Shown here: piece by piece, positions 8,513 through 21,360 of the stretch
Layout: every line of letters starts with the position of its first letter
Position numbering within the stretch: position 1 is the stretch's first letter
Assembly: GCA_021323775.1 (NCBI GenBank)
Contig: JAJPKK010000248.1
Coordinates: forward strand, 1-38,354
Source of the DNA: Hyphomicrobiales bacterium
GTDB lineage: Bacteria; Pseudomonadota; Alphaproteobacteria; Rhizobiales; Xanthobacteraceae
Direction of reading: 5' to 3'
Length of the DNA stretch: 38,354 nucleotides
Program-made: the position numbers and the translations under genes
Notes under the pieces: model-generated
Told to the model about the DNA's origin: nothing
The model's database searches: none
Seen by the model: the letters and a program-made list of their open reading frames with translations, nothing else

Positions 8513-9046
8513 CTATTTCTTCTTGCCTTCCTTGCGGAAGATGCGTTCGTCCGAATATTTCACGCCCTTGCCCTTATAGGGCTCAGGCGGCCGGAAGTCG
8601 CGGATTTCCGCGGCCACCTGGCCGACCTTCCGCTTATCGATGCCGCTCACCACGATTTCGGTGGGTTTCGGCGTCGCGATCGCAATGCCGTCCGGGATCG
8701 GATAGACCACATCGTGGCTGTAGCCGAGGGCAAGCTGGAGGTTCCTTCCCTGGACCGCGGCGCGATAACCGACGCCATTGATTTCGAGCTTGCTCTCGAA
8801 CCCCTTGGTAACGCCGGTGACGAGATTAGCAACCAGGGTGCGCGAAGTGCCCCACATGGCGCGGGCGCGCTTGGTGTCGGAGCGCGGATCGACCTTGATC
8901 GCGCCCTTGTCCATCTTCACCGCGATCTCGTCGGGCGCCACAAATTGCAGCGCGCCTTTTGGTCCCTTCATTTTCACCGTCTGGCCTTCGACGCTCGCCG
9001 TGACGCCCGACGGGATTGGAACCGCTTTCTTGCCGATGCGCGACAT
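8513..9046 (-). CDS. rplF: 50S ribosomal protein L6
   Basis: A 177-residue L6 near the sarcin-ricin loop and the GTPase centre. It has the two tandem L6 folds. The start [15 protein letters not shown], the segment [12 protein letters not shown], and the end [26 protein letters not shown] identify it. Length is normal. It follows rpsH by 12 bp. Confidence 0.97.
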   Translation of the reverse strand: MSRIGKKAVPIPSGVTASVEGQTVKMKGPKGALQFVAPDEIAVKMDKGAIKVDPRSDTKRARAMWGTSRTLVANLVTGVTKGFESKLEINGVGYRAAVQGRNLQLALGYSHDVVYPIPDGIAIATPKPTEIVVSGIDKRKVGQVAAEIRDFRPPEPYKGKGVKYSDERIFRKEGKKK

Positions 9047-9058
9047 GACGATCCCCTT

Positions 9059-9457
9059 TTAGAATACCCGACAGAGGATCTCGCCGCCCACATTCGCTTC
9101 GCGAGCGGCGTGGTCCGCCATCACCCCCTTGGGAGTCGAAAGGATTGCGACCCCGAGGCCGTTGTTGACGCGCGGCAGATTCTTCACCGAAGCATAGACG
9201 CGGCGTCCGGGTTTCGACACCCGCTCGATGGCGCGAATGACCGGCGCACCGTCAAAATACTTAAGCTCAATCTCGAATTCAGTGCGCCCGTCGCTGCGCT
9301 CCAATGTCGAATAGTCGCGGATATAGCCTTCGCTCTTGAGCACATCGAGCACGCTCTTGCGCAGCTTCGAGCCCGGAGTCGACACTTTCGGCTTGGTGCG
9401 GCTCTGGGCGTTGCGGATGCGGGTGATCATGTCGCCGATTGGATCGTTCAGGTTCAT
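9059..9457 (-). CDS. rpsH: 30S ribosomal protein S8
   Basis: A 132-residue primary 16S rRNA-binding protein. It begins [18 protein letters not shown] and ends in the family motif [11 protein letters not shown], with [13 protein letters not shown] before it. In several bacteria S8 represses the spc operon at the rplE region; no such site is demonstrated here. It lies 13 bp after rpsN. Confidence 0.97.
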   Translation of the reverse strand: MNLNDPIGDMITRIRNAQSRTKPKVSTPGSKLRKSVLDVLKSEGYIRDYSTLERSDGRTEFEIELKYFDGAPVIRAIERVSKPGRRVYASVKNLPRVNNGLGVAILSTPKGVMADHAAREANVGGEILCRVF

Positions 9458-9470
9458 CGTCGGCAGCTCC

Positions 9471-9776
9471 TTACCAGCTCGACTTGACCAGCCCGGGGAT
9501 CAGCCCGTTGGCGCCAAATTCACGTATCGCGATGCGGCTCATTTTCAGCTTGCGGTAATATCCCCGCGCACGGCCGGTCACCTCGCAGCGGTTGCGGATA
9601 CGAGTCGTCGAGCCGTTACGCGGCAGAGCCGCAAGCTTCATCGCCGCATCGAAACGCTCCTCAAGCGGCCGGTTCTTGTCGCCGACAATCACCTTGAGCC
9701 GCGAGCGTTTGCCAGCGTACTTCTTGGCGAGCCTGCGCCGCCGGTTGTTCTTCTCGACCGAACTCGTCTTCGCCAT
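9471..9776 (-). CDS. rpsN: 30S ribosomal protein S14 (zinc-free type)
   Basis: A 101-residue S14 of the small-subunit head. It is the long, zinc-independent form: instead of two CxxC pairs there is [17 protein letters not shown] with a single cysteine, and the end is [11 protein letters not shown]. The frame opens at 9821, but the ATG at 9776 has GGAG just upstream and matches the family N-terminus [10 protein letters not shown]. It follows rplE by 41 bp. Confidence 0.97.
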   Translation of the reverse strand: MAKTSSVEKNNRRRRLAKKYAGKRSRLKVIVGDKNRPLEERFDAAMKLAALPRNGSTTRIRNRCEVTGRARGYYRKLKMSRIAIREFGANGLIPGLVKSSW

Positions 9777-9817
9777 TCTTGTCTCCTGGGTATCCGCGTT
9801 TGAGAACGTCGCCGTCC

Positions 9818-10588
9818 TCACTGCCGGAACGGGAAATTGAAGGCCTTCAGCAACGCGCGCGCCTCATCGTCCGTGCGCGCCGTCGTGCAGACCGTGATGT
9901 CCATCCCCCAGATCGCTTCCGTCTTGTCGTAGTCGATCTCCGGGAAAACGATGTGCTCCTTGAGGCCGAGCGAATAGTTGCCGCGGCCATCGAAGCTCTT
10001 CGGGTTAAGGCCGCGGAAGTCGCGCACGCGCGGCAACGCGATGTTGATCAGGCGGTCGAGGAACTCAAACATCCGGGCCTTGCGCAACGTCACCTTGCAG
10101 CCGATCGGCTGGCCCTCGCGCAGCTTGTAGGTCGAGATCGCCTTGCGCGATTTGGTGATCACGGCCTTCTGCCCGGCAATCAGCGCAAGATCGCTCGCCG
10201 CCGATTCCACCTTCTTGCGGTCGGCCACCGCCTCGCCGATGCCCATGTTGATCACGACTTTGTCGACGACCGGCACCTGCATGGCGTTCTTGTAGCCGAA
10301 CTCCTCCGTCAGCTTCTTTCGCACCACCGTATCGAACAATATTTTCAGGCGCGGCGTGGGCGTCGCTATCTCTACTGGCGCAGAGACTTCCGCCTTGCCC
10401 GCCTTGGCAGGCTTCTTGCCTTTCTCGTCTTCAGGCTTTCCGGCTTCCGGCTTTGCAGCTTTCTTGCCTTCAGCCTTTTTGCCGTCAGCTTTTTTGCCTT
10501 CAGCGCCGGCCTTCGGCCCCTTGCCGGCCTTGGGTTCGTCTTTAGCCTTGGCGGACTTCTTGGCTTTCTTTTCGTCCTGATCAGCCAT
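9818..10588 (-). CDS. rplE: 50S ribosomal protein L5 with a lysine/alanine-rich N-terminal extension
   Basis: A 256-residue L5, the 5S rRNA-binding protein of the central protuberance that contacts P-site tRNA. The family core (about 180 residues) begins near residue 78 ([20 protein letters not shown]). It includes [27 protein letters not shown] and [18 protein letters not shown]. Before it lies an extension of about 70 residues of low complexity ([18 protein letters not shown], then [14 protein letters not shown]). Part of this is encoded by a 15-bp tandem repeat at 10461-10505. The ATG at 10588 overlaps the end of rplX by 8 nt, which favours it over longer readings and implies coupled translation. 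Extensions of this size on L5 are unusual as far as I know. Confidence 0.95.
   Translation of the reverse strand: MADQDEKKAKKSAKAKDEPKAGKGPKAGAEGKKADGKKAEGKKAAKPEAGKPEDEKGKKPAKAGKAEVSAPVEIATPTPRLKILFDTVVRKKLTEEFGYKNAMQVPVVDKVVINMGIGEAVADRKKVESAASDLALIAGQKAVITKSRKAISTYKLREGQPIGCKVTLRKARMFEFLDRLINIALPRVRDFRGLNPKSFDGRGNYSLGLKEHIVFPEIDYDKTEAIWGMDITVCTTARTDDEARALLKAFNFPFRQ
10461..10505. repeat. 15-bp tandem repeat, three units, inside rplE
   Basis: Units TTCTTGCCTTCAGCC, TTTTTGCCGTCAGCT and TTTTTGCCTTCAGCG (plus strand) follow each other without gaps. They encode three (A/E/D)-G-K-K-A repeats of the L5 extension. In-frame unit length means copy number can vary without breaking the gene. Confidence 0.75.
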
Positions 10589-10898
10589 CGATCTCTGCTC
10601 CCGAACGCTTGGCGACGCGCACCTTGCGGCCATCAGGCCCGATCTTGAAGCCGACGCGCGTCGGCTTGCCGTCCTTGGGGTCGGCGATTGCAATGTTGGA
10701 CAGGTGAATCGGCAACTCCTTGGAGATGATGCCGCCCTCCTGCCGGGCCGTCTGGCGCTGGTGCCGCTTGACCAGATTGACGCCGCGCACCAACGCCCGC
10801 CCCGCCGTGGGGTTTACCTCGACGACTTCCCCGGTGCGGCCCTTGTCGCGGCCGGCGAGAACGACGACCTTGTCGCCCTTGCGAATCTTCGCGGCCAT
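10581..10898 (-). CDS. rplX: 50S ribosomal protein L24
   Basis: A 105-residue assembly-initiator protein of the large subunit that binds the 5' part of 23S rRNA. The KOW motif is visible in [21 protein letters not shown], followed by NLVKRHQR. The ATG at 10898 shares its A with the rplN stop codon (TGATG). A GTG one codon upstream is possible but less likely. Its own stop lies inside the start of rplE. Confidence 0.96.
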   Translation of the reverse strand: MAAKIRKGDKVVVLAGRDKGRTGEVVEVNPTAGRALVRGVNLVKRHQRQTARQEGGIISKELPIHLSNIAIADPKDGKPTRVGFKIGPDGRKVRVAKRSGAEIDG

Positions 10899-11266
10899 CA
10901 CAGCACCTCCGGCGCGAGCGAAATGATCTTCATGTGGTTTTTGGCCCGCAGCTCGCGCGGCACCGGCCCAAATATGCGGGTGCCGACCGGCTCCATCTGC
11001 GGATTGATCAACACGGCCGCATTGCGGTCAAACCGGATAACCGATCCGTCGGCGCGGCGGATGTCCTTGCGGACGCGCACCACGACCGCCTTCATCACAT
11101 CGCCCTTCTTCACACGGCCGCGCGGAATGGCCTCCTTCACCGACACTACGATGACGTCGCCGATCGTCGCGTATTTGCGCTTCGAGCCGCCCAGCACTTT
11201 GATGCACATCACGCGCCGCGCGCCGGAATTGTCCGCCACGTCGAGGTTGGTCTGCATCTGAATCAT
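10898..11266 (-). CDS. rplN: 50S ribosomal protein L14
   Basis: A 122-residue L14, which forms an inter-subunit bridge with 16S rRNA. It begins [27 protein letters not shown] and ends [11 protein letters not shown], both typical. It is the first gene of the spc block; a 204-bp spacer with a composite palindrome separates it from rpsQ. Its stop overlaps the rplX start by one base. Confidence 0.97.
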   Translation of the reverse strand: MIQMQTNLDVADNSGARRVMCIKVLGGSKRKYATIGDVIVVSVKEAIPRGRVKKGDVMKAVVVRVRKDIRRADGSVIRFDRNAAVLINPQMEPVGTRIFGPVPRELRAKNHMKIISLAPEVL

Positions 11267-11300
11267 GGGACGCCTCTCTGTTTATCGAACCTCCTCCACC

Positions 11301-11410
11301 GTCATGCCCGTCCCCGGACTTGATCCGGGGATTGTCGCGGGCATCCACGTCTTCCTCGCCGAACCCTCTGCAAGCAAGGCGTGGATGGCCGGGACAAGCC
11401 CGGCCATGAC
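11301..11410. repeat. composite palindromic element, copy 2 (rpsQ-rplN spacer)
   Basis: The inverted ends are GTCATG (11301-11306) and CATGAC (11405-11410). The left part contains GTCCCCGGACTTGATCCGGGG. The right part is the 9-bp hairpin ATGGCCGGG-ACAAG-CCCGGCCAT (11385-11407), identical to that of the copy at 1840-1967. It fills most of the 204-bp spacer between the S10 and spc blocks. Confidence 0.7.
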
Positions 11411-11470
11411 TCCGGAGAAATGATTCAACATAACCACAACACGCTTTAACCTTAGCTCTCGCTGTTGCGC

Positions 11471-11716
11471 TCAGCTCGCCTGCTGGTTCCCCTGCACCAC
11501 GATCCAGCGCTTCAACTTGGAGATCGGCGCATGCTCCTCGATCTTCACGATGTCGCCCACCGCGCATGCATTTGTCTCGTCGTGAGCATAATATTTCTTC
11601 GACCTGCGCACCGTTTTCTTCAACACGGGATGCGTAAACCGGCGCTCGACCCGCACGACGACGGTCTTCGCCTGCTTGTTGCTCACCACTTCGCCCTGCA
11701 ATACGCGCTTTGGCAT
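11471..11716 (-). CDS. rpsQ: 30S ribosomal protein S17
   Basis: An 81-residue S17, a primary 16S rRNA-binding OB-fold protein. It begins [21 protein letters not shown] and contains [19 protein letters not shown] and [13 protein letters not shown]. Length is normal. It is the last gene of the S10 block, 28 bp after rpmC. Confidence 0.97.
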   Translation of the reverse strand: MPKRVLQGEVVSNKQAKTVVVRVERRFTHPVLKKTVRRSKKYYAHDETNACAVGDIVKIEEHAPISKLKRWIVVQGNQQAS

Positions 11717-11744
11717 CTATCGGCTCCTCGGAACTTCAGCCAGT

Positions 11745-11945
11745 TCACCTGGCGGCGGCGCGCTTGCCCTGCGCAACGGTCTTGATACGGGCGATGTCGC
11801 GGCGGACCTCGCGGACCCGCGCCGTATTCGCGAGCTGCCCGGTTGCGCGCTGGAAACGCAAGTTGAACTGCTCTTTCTTGAGCTTGATGAGCTCGTCGTC
11901 GAGCTGGTCCAGCGTCATCGCCCTGAGGTCATCGGGTTTAAGCAT
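11745..11945 (-). CDS. rpmC: 50S ribosomal protein L29
   Basis: A 66-residue, two-helix L29 next to the exit tunnel, where SRP and trigger factor dock. It reads [24 protein letters not shown], then [22 protein letters not shown]. The frame is open far upstream into rplP, but the ATG at 11945 gives the family start [10 protein letters not shown]. It follows rplP by 10 bp. Confidence 0.97.
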   Translation of the reverse strand: MLKPDDLRAMTLDQLDDELIKLKKEQFNLRFQRATGQLANTARVREVRRDIARIKTVAQGKRAAAR

Positions 11946-11955
11946 CGGATAGTCC

Positions 11956-12369
11956 CTACTCCGCAATGCGCTCGACGAAACGCGTCTTGATGGGGAGCTT
12001 GGCTGCGGCGAGATCGAGCGCCTCGCGGGCGACCGCCGTAGAAACGCCGTCGATCTCAAACAGGATGCGGCCCGGCTTGATCCGCACCACCCAGTATTCC
12101 GGCGCGCCCTTGCCGGAGCCCATGCGTACCTCGAGCGGCTTCTTCGACACCGGCACATCCGGATAGATGCGGATCCACACCCGGCCGGCGCGTTTCATGT
12201 GGCGCGTCATGGCGCGCCGGGCGGCCTCGATCTGGCGGGCAGTGACGCGATCCGGCTCCATTGCCTTGAGGCCGAACTGGCCGAAACTCAGCGTCGCTCC
12301 GCTGGTCGCAACGCCTTTGATCCGGCCCTTGTGCGCCTTGCGGAATTTCGTACGCATCGGTTGCAGCAT
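11956..12369 (-). CDS. rplP: 50S ribosomal protein L16
   Basis: A 137-residue L16 near the A-site tRNA and the peptidyl-transferase centre. It begins [19 protein letters not shown]. It contains [22 protein letters not shown] and the segment [18 protein letters not shown], in which the bacterial hydroxylatable arginine region is kept. Length is normal. It lies 43 bp after rpsC. Confidence 0.97.
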   Translation of the reverse strand: MLQPMRTKFRKAHKGRIKGVATSGATLSFGQFGLKAMEPDRVTARQIEAARRAMTRHMKRAGRVWIRIYPDVPVSKKPLEVRMGSGKGAPEYWVVRIKPGRILFEIDGVSTAVAREALDLAAAKLPIKTRFVERIAE

Positions 12370-12412
12370 GGCACTTGCCTCTCGTTAAAGACTTCCGATC
12401 CGCCTCGATGCT

Positions 12413-13108
12413 TCAACTGTCGCGGCGCGGCCGACCGGTGTCGCTCTCGGCCATGCGCTTGTCCTGCGCCATCGGATCGTGCTCAAGGATCTCGCCCTTG
12501 AAGATCCACACTTTCACGCCGCAGGTGCCGTAGGTCGTGAAAGCAGTGGCGACGCCGTAATCGACGTCGGCGCGCAAGGTATGCAGCGGCACTCGGCCTT
12601 CGCGGTACCATTCCATGCGGGCGATTTCAGCGCCGCCGAGCCGTCCCGAGCAGTTGATGCGGATGCCTTCCGCGCCAAGCCGCATCGCCGATTGCACGGC
12701 GCGCTTCATGGCGCGGCGGAATGCGACGCGCCGCTCCAGTTGCTGGGCTATCGATTCGGCGACGAGCCTTGCGTCAAGCTCGGGCTTGCGAATCTCGATG
12801 ATGTTGAGAACAACGTCGCTGTCGGTCAGTTTCGCCACTCCCCGGCGGAGCTTCTCGATGTCGGCGCCCTTCTTGCCGATGACGACGCCGGGCCGCGCGG
12901 AATGAATGGTCACGCGGCACTTCTTGTGAGGCCGCTCAATCACGATCTTGGAAACCGCAGCCTGCTTGAGCTGCTTGTTCAATGTCTCGCGAATGGCCAT
13001 GTCCTCGTGCAGCAGCTTGCCGTATTCGTTCTTGCCCGCATACCATCGCGAATCCCAGGTGCGATTGATGCCGAGACGCAAGCCGGTCGGATTGACCTTC
13101 TGACCCAT
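12413..13108 (-). CDS. rpsC: 30S ribosomal protein S3
   Basis: A 231-residue S3 at the mRNA entry tunnel with helicase-related function. It begins [22 protein letters not shown]. The KH domain shows [19 protein letters not shown] (GxxG loop) and the C-terminal domain shows [30 protein letters not shown]. The start at 13108 has an AAGGAGAACCCG-like site upstream; the longer frame to 13318 is rejected. It follows rplV by 11 bp. Confidence 0.97.
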   Translation of the reverse strand: MGQKVNPTGLRLGINRTWDSRWYAGKNEYGKLLHEDMAIRETLNKQLKQAAVSKIVIERPHKKCRVTIHSARPGVVIGKKGADIEKLRRGVAKLTDSDVVLNIIEIRKPELDARLVAESIAQQLERRVAFRRAMKRAVQSAMRLGAEGIRINCSGRLGGAEIARMEWYREGRVPLHTLRADVDYGVATAFTTYGTCGVKVWIFKGEILEHDPMAQDKRMAESDTGRPRRDS

Positions 13109-13119
13109 CGGGTTCTCCT

Positions 13120-13500
13120 TTAAGCGCTCGCCTCGACCTGACGGACGACGATCGTCAGATGCGAGAACGGCTTGAGAATCTTGCCGGCGCGGCCCCGGCC
13201 GCGGGCATGAAAGCGCTTGATGACGAGGCCTTTGCCGACATGAGCGCGCGCAACCACCAGATCGTCGATGTCGAGATCGTGATTGTTCTCGGCATTGGCA
13301 ATCGCCGACTCCAGGCACTTGCGCACGTCCTTGGCGATGCGCTTACGCGAGAATTCCAGCTCGGCGAGCGCCTTCTGCACCTTCTTGCCGCGGATGAGCT
13401 GCGCCACCAGGTTGAGTTTCTGCGGGCTGATGCGCAGCATGCGGGCAACGGCTTTGGCCTCGTTGTCGGCGAGACTGCGCGGATGTGAGATCTTGCTCAT
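13120..13500 (-). CDS. rplV: 50S ribosomal protein L22
   Basis: A 126-residue L22, whose beta-hairpin lines the exit tunnel and is a site of macrolide resistance in other bacteria. It contains [19 protein letters not shown] and the hairpin tip [25 protein letters not shown]. The hairpin sequence shows no insertion or deletion by eye. It lies 12 bp after rpsS. Confidence 0.97.
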   Translation of the reverse strand: MSKISHPRSLADNEAKAVARMLRISPQKLNLVAQLIRGKKVQKALAELEFSRKRIAKDVRKCLESAIANAENNHDLDIDDLVVARAHVGKGLVIKRFHARGRGRAGKILKPFSHLTIVVRQVEASA

Positions 13501-13512
13501 CTTGCGCCTCGC

Positions 13513-13809
13513 TTACGCTGCGCCCGGCGTCGGGGCACGCTTGGCCTTCTTGTCCCCGGAATGCCCGTGGAAGGTACGGGTCGGGGCGAACTCGCCGAGC
13601 TTGTGGCCGACCATCTCCTCGGTCACCAGCACGGGGATATGCTTGTGCCCGTTGTGCACCCCGAAGGTCAGGCCGACGAATTGCGGCAGGATCGTCGAGC
13701 GGCGGCTCCAGGTCTTGATCACATCGTGCCGGCCGGACGCCCGCGCAACCTCCGCCTTCTTCAGGAGATAACCGTCGACGAACGGCCCTTTCCACACCGA
13801 GCGCGCCAT
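13513..13809 (-). CDS. rpsS: 30S ribosomal protein S19
   Basis: A 98-residue S19 of the small-subunit head. It begins [20 protein letters not shown] and contains [30 protein letters not shown] and [17 protein letters not shown] in order. It has a few extra residues at the C-terminus (RAPTPGAA). It lies 12 bp after rplB. Confidence 0.97.
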   Translation of the reverse strand: MARSVWKGPFVDGYLLKKAEVARASGRHDVIKTWSRRSTILPQFVGLTFGVHNGHKHIPVLVTEEMVGHKLGEFAPTRTFHGHSGDKKAKRAPTPGAA

Positions 13810-13821
13810 CTTGCCCTCGCC

Positions 13822-14658
13822 TTACTTCTTCTTCCGCGCGTGGCGGCTTGAAATGATGAATTTCGTGGTTCGCTTGTTGGTCCGGGTCTTCTTGCCCTTG
13901 GTTGGAAAACCCCAGGGGGTCACCGGATGCCGCCCGCCCGAGCTGCGGCCTTCGCCGCCGCCGAGCGGGTGATCAACCGGGTTCATGGCAACCCCGCGAT
14001 TGTGCGGCATGCGCCCCAGCCAGCGCTTGCGGCCCGCCTTGCCGATCGAGATATTCATGTGGTCGGGATTGGACACCGCGCCGACCGTTCCCTTGCATCG
14101 CCCGTGCACGAGGCGCTGCTCACCAGAGTTAAGGCGCAAAATCACATATTCCTGGTCGCGGCCGACGATCTGCGCATAGGAGCCGGCCGACCGCGCGAGC
14201 TGGCCGCCCTTGCCGATCTTGAGCTCGACATTATGCACGATGGTGCCCACCGGCATGTTGCCGACCGGCATGGCATTGCCCGGCTTCACATCAACGTGCT
14301 CGCCGGCGACGATCGTATCGCCCTCGCCGAGCCGCTGCGGCGCCAGAATGTAGGCGAGTTCGCCGTCCTCATATCTGACGAGCGCGATGAACCCGGTACG
14401 GTTCGGATCGTACTCGATCCGCTCGACGCGGGCCGGCTGGTCATGCCTGCTGCGCTTGAAATCGACCGTGCGCAGCGCGCGCTTGTGACCGCCGCCGCGA
14501 AAGCGCACCGTAATGTGCCCGTTGTTGTTGCGCCCTCCCGAGGAGATCTTGCCCCTGGTCAGCGCCTTCACGGGCTCGCCCTTGTAGAGCGCGGACCGGT
14601 CGACCAGGACAAGCTGGCGCTGGCCCGGGGTCGTCGGCTTGTAATGCTTGAGTGCCAT
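13822..14658 (-). CDS. rplB: 50S ribosomal protein L2
   Basis: A 278-residue L2, an essential part of the large subunit around the peptidyl-transferase centre and bridge B7b. It begins [22 protein letters not shown]. It contains [19 protein letters not shown] and the conserved C-terminal [21 protein letters not shown], with the histidine needed for activity in [10 protein letters not shown]. Length is normal. It lies 20 bp after rplW. Confidence 0.98.
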   Translation of the reverse strand: MALKHYKPTTPGQRQLVLVDRSALYKGEPVKALTRGKISSGGRNNNGHITVRFRGGGHKRALRTVDFKRSRHDQPARVERIEYDPNRTGFIALVRYEDGELAYILAPQRLGEGDTIVAGEHVDVKPGNAMPVGNMPVGTIVHNVELKIGKGGQLARSAGSYAQIVGRDQEYVILRLNSGEQRLVHGRCKGTVGAVSNPDHMNISIGKAGRKRWLGRMPHNRGVAMNPVDHPLGGGEGRSSGGRHPVTPWGFPTKGKKTRTNKRTTKFIISSRHARKKK

Positions 14659-14678
14659 GATTCGTGCGTCCCGCCGCT

Positions 14679-14978
14679 CTAAAGCCCCGTGGTGACGTCG
14701 ATGCGGTGCCCCTCCTCAAGGGTCACAACAGCTTTTTTCACGTCCGACAGCACGCCGCGCCGGCCGCGGAAATTGCGGACCTTGCCCTTGTGGATGAGCG
14801 TATTGACGTGTTTGACCTTGACGTCGAACAGCTTTTCCACCGCCTCCTTGATCTGCGGCTTGGTGGCATGCGGCGCGACCCGGAAGATCACCTGGTTGTG
14901 CTCGGAGGCATGCGTCGCCTTTTCGGTGATGACCGGCGACACGATGATGTCGTAGTGGCGCGGATCGTTGGTTGTCAT
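14679..14978 (-). CDS. rplW: 50S ribosomal protein L23
   Basis: A 99-residue L23 at the tunnel exit, the docking point of trigger factor and SRP. It reads [37 protein letters not shown] and [12 protein letters not shown]. The ATG at 14978 overlaps the rplD stop by four bases (ATGA), indicating translational coupling. The frame's long upstream extension is a shadow of rplD. Confidence 0.97.
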   Translation of the reverse strand: MTTNDPRHYDIIVSPVITEKATHASEHNQVIFRVAPHATKPQIKEAVEKLFDVKVKHVNTLIHKGKVRNFRGRRGVLSDVKKAVVTLEEGHRIDVTTGL

Positions 14979-15595
14979 TTCAGCCGCGCCTCCAGCGCAT
15001 CGACCGCCGCCCTGGTAAGGACAAGCGTGTTCCGCCGCAGAATGTCGTAGACGTTGATGCCCTGGACCGGCAGCACGTCGATATTGGGAATGTTGCGGGC
15101 GGCAAGACGAAAGCCGTTGTCGACCTCGGCGCCGCCGATGATCAGAGCATTGGCGACGCCAAGCTTCGCGAAATGGCCTTTGAGCGACTTGGTCTTGCTC
15201 TCTGCGAGCCCGGTGTCCTCGATAAGGACGATACCGCCGTCCTTCGCCTTGGCTGAAAGCGCGTGCTTGAGGGCAAGAACGCGCACCTTCTTTGGCAGGT
15301 CGATCGCATGGCTGCGCACAACCGGACCGAACGAACGGCCGCCGCCGCGGAACAGGTTGGCGCGCTGGGAGCCGTGACGGGCGCCGCCGGTTCCCTTCTG
15401 CTTGTACATCTTCTTGCCGGTTCGCCAGATTTCCGCGCGCCCCTTCACCTTGTGGGTGCCGGCGCGGCGCTTGGCGAGTTGCCAGACGACACAGCGCTGG
15501 ATGAGGTCCTCCCGCGGCTCCAGGCCGAAGATGGTGTCGGACAGATTGACCGACCCCTTCTCCTCGCCGTCGAGAGTCGTGATTTTGAGTTCCAT
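14975..15595 (-). CDS. rplD: 50S ribosomal protein L4
   Basis: A 206-residue L4 lining the exit tunnel; in gammaproteobacteria it represses the S10 operon, but no such leader is shown here. It begins [20 protein letters not shown]. The tunnel loop is seen in [25 protein letters not shown]. The start at 15595 lies two bases after the rplC stop, with GGAG inside the end of rplC. Confidence 0.97.
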   Translation of the reverse strand: MELKITTLDGEEKGSVNLSDTIFGLEPREDLIQRCVVWQLAKRRAGTHKVKGRAEIWRTGKKMYKQKGTGGARHGSQRANLFRGGGRSFGPVVRSHAIDLPKKVRVLALKHALSAKAKDGGIVLIEDTGLAESKTKSLKGHFAKLGVANALIIGGAEVDNGFRLAARNIPNIDVLPVQGINVYDILRRNTLVLTRAAVDALEARLK

Positions 15596-15597
15596 TG

Positions 15598-16314
15598 TCA
15601 CGCTCCTTGCGCTGGCGGTGAGGCTTCCGCGGGGCTCGCCGCGACGCGGAACTTGCCGGGCTGTGGGGCTTCTTTCGGCAGGGCCTTCTTGATGGCGTCG
15701 CGCACCATGATCCAGCCGCCCTTGGCGCCCGGCACTGCGCCCTGGACCAGAATGAGGCCGCGCTCGACATCGGTCTGCACCACCCTGAGATTGAGCGTGG
15801 TCACGCGATCGACGCCCATCTGGCCCGGCATTTTCTTGTTCTTGAACGTGCGTCCCGGATCCTGACGGCCGCCGGTCGAACCGATCGAGCGGTGCGAGAT
15901 CGACACGCCATGCGAAGCGCGCAGGCCGCCGAAGTTCCATCGCTTCATGCCGCCCGCATAGCCCTTGCCGATCGAGGTGCCGGTGACATCGACGAACTGG
16001 CCGACGATGAAATGGTCGGCCGTGATCTCCGCGCCGACCGGAATGAGCGCGTTTTCGTCCACGCGGAACTCTGCCACCTTGCGCTTGGGCTCGACCTTGG
16101 CAATGGCGAAGTTGTTGCGCTCCGCGCGCGTAAGCCTGGACGCCTTGCGGGCGCCGGCGCCGAGTTGCAGGGCGACATAGCCGTTTTTGTCCTTGGTGCG
16201 ATGCCCGATAACCTGGCAATTGGCGAGCCGCAGCACCGTCACCGGCACATGCTCGCCCGCCTCGGTAAAGATGCGGGTCATTCCCACCTTCTGTGCGATC
16301 ACTCCGGAACGCAT
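15598..16314 (-). CDS. rplC: 50S ribosomal protein L3
   Basis: A 238-residue L3, an early assembly protein reaching the peptidyl-transferase centre. It begins [16 protein letters not shown]. It contains [27 protein letters not shown] and the glutamine-bearing [27 protein letters not shown]. The frame allows a start three codons earlier (16323), but AAAGGA sits 8 nt before 16314 and directly against 16323, so 16314 is chosen. The C-terminus is slightly extended and Pro/Ala-rich. It follows rpsJ by 30 bp. Confidence 0.97.
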   Translation of the reverse strand: MRSGVIAQKVGMTRIFTEAGEHVPVTVLRLANCQVIGHRTKDKNGYVALQLGAGARKASRLTRAERNNFAIAKVEPKRKVAEFRVDENALIPVGAEITADHFIVGQFVDVTGTSIGKGYAGGMKRWNFGGLRASHGVSISHRSIGSTGGRQDPGRTFKNKKMPGQMGVDRVTTLNLRVVQTDVERGLILVQGAVPGAKGGWIMVRDAIKKALPKEAPQPGKFRVAASPAEASPPAQGA

Positions 16315-16344
16315 CGATGTCATCCTTTAGCTGCTGCGCGCCGC

Positions 16345-16653
16345 CTAGAGTTTGATCTCGACATCGACGCCTGCCGCAAGGTCGAGCTTCATCAGCGCGT
16401 CGACCGTCTGCGGCGTCGGATCCACGATGTCGAGCAGCCGTTTGTGAGTACGCATCTCGAACTGCTCGCGGCTCTTCTTGTCGACATGCGGCGAGCGGTT
16501 CACCGTGAATTTCTCGATCTTGGTCGGCAGCGGGATCGGCCCTCGCACCTGCGCGCCGGTGCGTTTGGCGGTTGCGACGATCTCGCGCGTCGACGCATCG
16601 AGGATGCGGTGATCGAACGCCTTGAGCCTGATTCGGATGTTCTGGCCGTTCAT
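16345..16653 (-). CDS. rpsJ: 30S ribosomal protein S10 (NusE)
   Basis: A 102-residue S10, which also acts as NusE and links NusG to the ribosome in coupled transcription-translation. It reads [51 protein letters not shown] and [22 protein letters not shown]. The ATG at 16653 gives the family length; the open frame to 16764 is rejected. It is the first gene of the S10 block, 221 bp after tuf. Confidence 0.97.
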   Translation of the reverse strand: MNGQNIRIRLKAFDHRILDASTREIVATAKRTGAQVRGPIPLPTKIEKFTVNRSPHVDKKSREQFEMRTHKRLLDIVDPTPQTVDALMKLDLAAGVDVEIKL

Positions 16654-16839
16654 TTTTCGCGGAGGACGGATAACAGGCGACCGCGGACGGATTGTCCCGC
16701 TCGCCTGCGGCGCCCTTCCCTTCCTCGATATGGCGGAAGACAGGTCACAGACGGCGGATGGCATATCGTCCTAGTCGGCTGCGTGCGCCCTTCCCTCCTC
16801 TGTTTGGCGGCGGATGACGCCTGGGTCATCCATCATCCG

Positions 16840-16878
16840 CTGTCCGTTCCCGGTCATCTGTCCGTTGCCGTCCGTCAT
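16840..16878. repeat. short tandem repeat at the tuf 3' end
   Basis: CTGTCCGTTCCCGGTCAT (16840-16857) is followed directly by CTGTCCGTTGCCGTCCGTCAT (16858-16878), which runs into the tuf stop codon. A second, imperfect pair of about 35 bp in the same spacer begins near 16705 and 16779 (shared core CGCCCTTCCC, then TGGCGG). The spacer looks built by local duplication. Confidence 0.5.
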
Positions 16879-18065
16879 TCGATGATGCTGGTGACGACGC
16901 CCGAGCCAACGGTGCGGCCGCCCTCGCGAATGGCGAAGCGCAGTTTCTCCTCCATGGCAATCGGCACAATCAATTCGATCTCCATGGCGATGTTGTCGCC
17001 GGGCATCACCATTTCCGTGCCCTCCGGCAGTTTCACCACGCCGGTCACGTCGGTCGTCCGGAAATAGAATTGCGGGCGATAGTTGGTGAAGAACGGCGTA
17101 TGGCGGCCGCCCTCCTCCTTGGTGAGGATATAGGCTTCCGCCTTGAACTTGGTATGCGGCTTGACGCTGCCGGGCTTGCACAGCACCTGTCCGCGCTCGA
17201 CTTCCTCACGCTTGGTGCCGCGCAACAGGCAGCCGACGTTGTCGCCTGCCTCGCCCTGGTCGAGCAGCTTGCGGAACATCTCGACGCCGGTGACCACGGT
17301 CTTCATGGTCGGCCTCAGCCCGACGACCTCGACTTCCTCTCCAACTTTGATGACGCCGCGCTCGATGCGGCCGGTTACCACGGTGCCGCGGCCGGAAATG
17401 GAGAACACGTCTTCGACCGGCATCAGGAACGGCTGGTCCTTCGGGCGCTGCGGCTGCGGGATGTAATCGTCGACCGCTTTCATCAGCTCGAGGACCGACT
17501 CCTTGCCGAGCTTCGCGTCACCGTCTTCCAGCGCCAGCTTGGCGGCGCCCTTGATCACCGGGATCTTGTCGCCCGGAAATTCATATTTCGACAAAAGCTC
17601 GCGCACCTCGAGTTCGACCAGCTCCAGGAGCTCGGGGTCGTCGACCATGTCGACCTTGTTGAGGTAGACGACGAGCGCCGGCACACCGACCTGGCGGGCG
17701 AGCAGGATATGCTCACGGGTTTGCGGCATCGGGCCGTCGGCCGCGCTCACCACCAGGATCGCGCCATCCATCTGGGCCGCGCCAGTGATCATGTTCTTCA
17801 CGTAGTCGGCATGGCCGGGGCAGTCGACGTGAGCATAGTGGCGCTTATCGGTCTCATATTCCACGTGGGCAGTCGAGATCGTGATGCCGCGCGCTTTCTC
17901 TTCCGGCGCCTTGTCGATCTCGTCATAGGCCGTGAATTTCGCCTTGCCCTGCTCGGCCAAAATCTTGGTAATCGCCGCGGTCAACGTCGTCTTGCCGTGA
18001 TCGACATGACCGATCGTGCCGATATTGCAATGCGGCTTGGTTCGCTCGAATTTTGCCTTGGCCAT
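16875..18065 (-). CDS. tuf: translation elongation factor Tu
   Basis: A 396-residue GTPase that delivers aminoacyl-tRNA to the ribosome. The G motifs are intact: GHVDHGKT near residue 19, RGITIST (switch I), DCPGHADY, and NKVDMVDD. Domains 2 and 3 show [13 protein letters not shown] and [21 protein letters not shown]. Length is standard. It follows fusA by 49 bp with GGAG before the ATG. Many relatives have a second tuf near secE; none is present on that side within this window. Confidence 0.98.
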   Translation of the reverse strand: MAKAKFERTKPHCNIGTIGHVDHGKTTLTAAITKILAEQGKAKFTAYDEIDKAPEEKARGITISTAHVEYETDKRHYAHVDCPGHADYVKNMITGAAQMDGAILVVSAADGPMPQTREHILLARQVGVPALVVYLNKVDMVDDPELLELVELEVRELLSKYEFPGDKIPVIKGAAKLALEDGDAKLGKESVLELMKAVDDYIPQPQRPKDQPFLMPVEDVFSISGRGTVVTGRIERGVIKVGEEVEVVGLRPTMKTVVTGVEMFRKLLDQGEAGDNVGCLLRGTKREEVERGQVLCKPGSVKPHTKFKAEAYILTKEEGGRHTPFFTNYRPQFYFRTTDVTGVVKLPEGTEMVMPGDNIAMEIELIVPIAMEEKLRFAIREGGRTVGSGVVTSIIE

Positions 18066-18114
18066 CGCAGTCTCCGTTGCCGTTGGCGTTTTGCTTCCGT
18101 TTTAGCCGACAGGA

Positions 18115-20187
<2,073 letters not shown>

Positions 20188-20226
20188 GTTATGTCCTCAG
20201 AAAAGCCGGCTGCGCGCGCTCAAGTC

Positions 20227-21212
<986 letters not shown>

Positions 21213-21331
21213 CGTCAGCCTTCACCTTCCGTTTCGCGACCCAAGCCGCCCCATCACTGAGGCGCGCACCCGTCAAGCGGCCCGCCGCCCCATGCCCTCC
21301 CGCTCATGGCGAGGGCCGGGAGGCCGGGAGA

Positions 21332-21360
21332 GGGCGGGCAAAAAAAACAAAAGCCCGCCC
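21332..21360. repeat. GGGCGGGC...GCCCGCCC hairpin with an A/T-run loop
   Basis: Eight-base perfect arms (21332-21339 and 21353-21360) enclose a 13-nt loop that is all A except for one C on the plus strand (T-rich on the minus). It lies about 120 bp upstream of rpsL. The T run is inside the loop rather than after the stem, so it is not a standard terminator in either direction. Confidence 0.6.

Noticed and set aside
21240-21280. rpsL promoter at CTTGAC (minus strand)
   Set aside because: No acceptable -10 at 16-18 nt; the following bases are GC-rich.
21332-21360. Intrinsic terminator before rpsL
   Set aside because: The T run is inside the loop of the hairpin, not after the stem.
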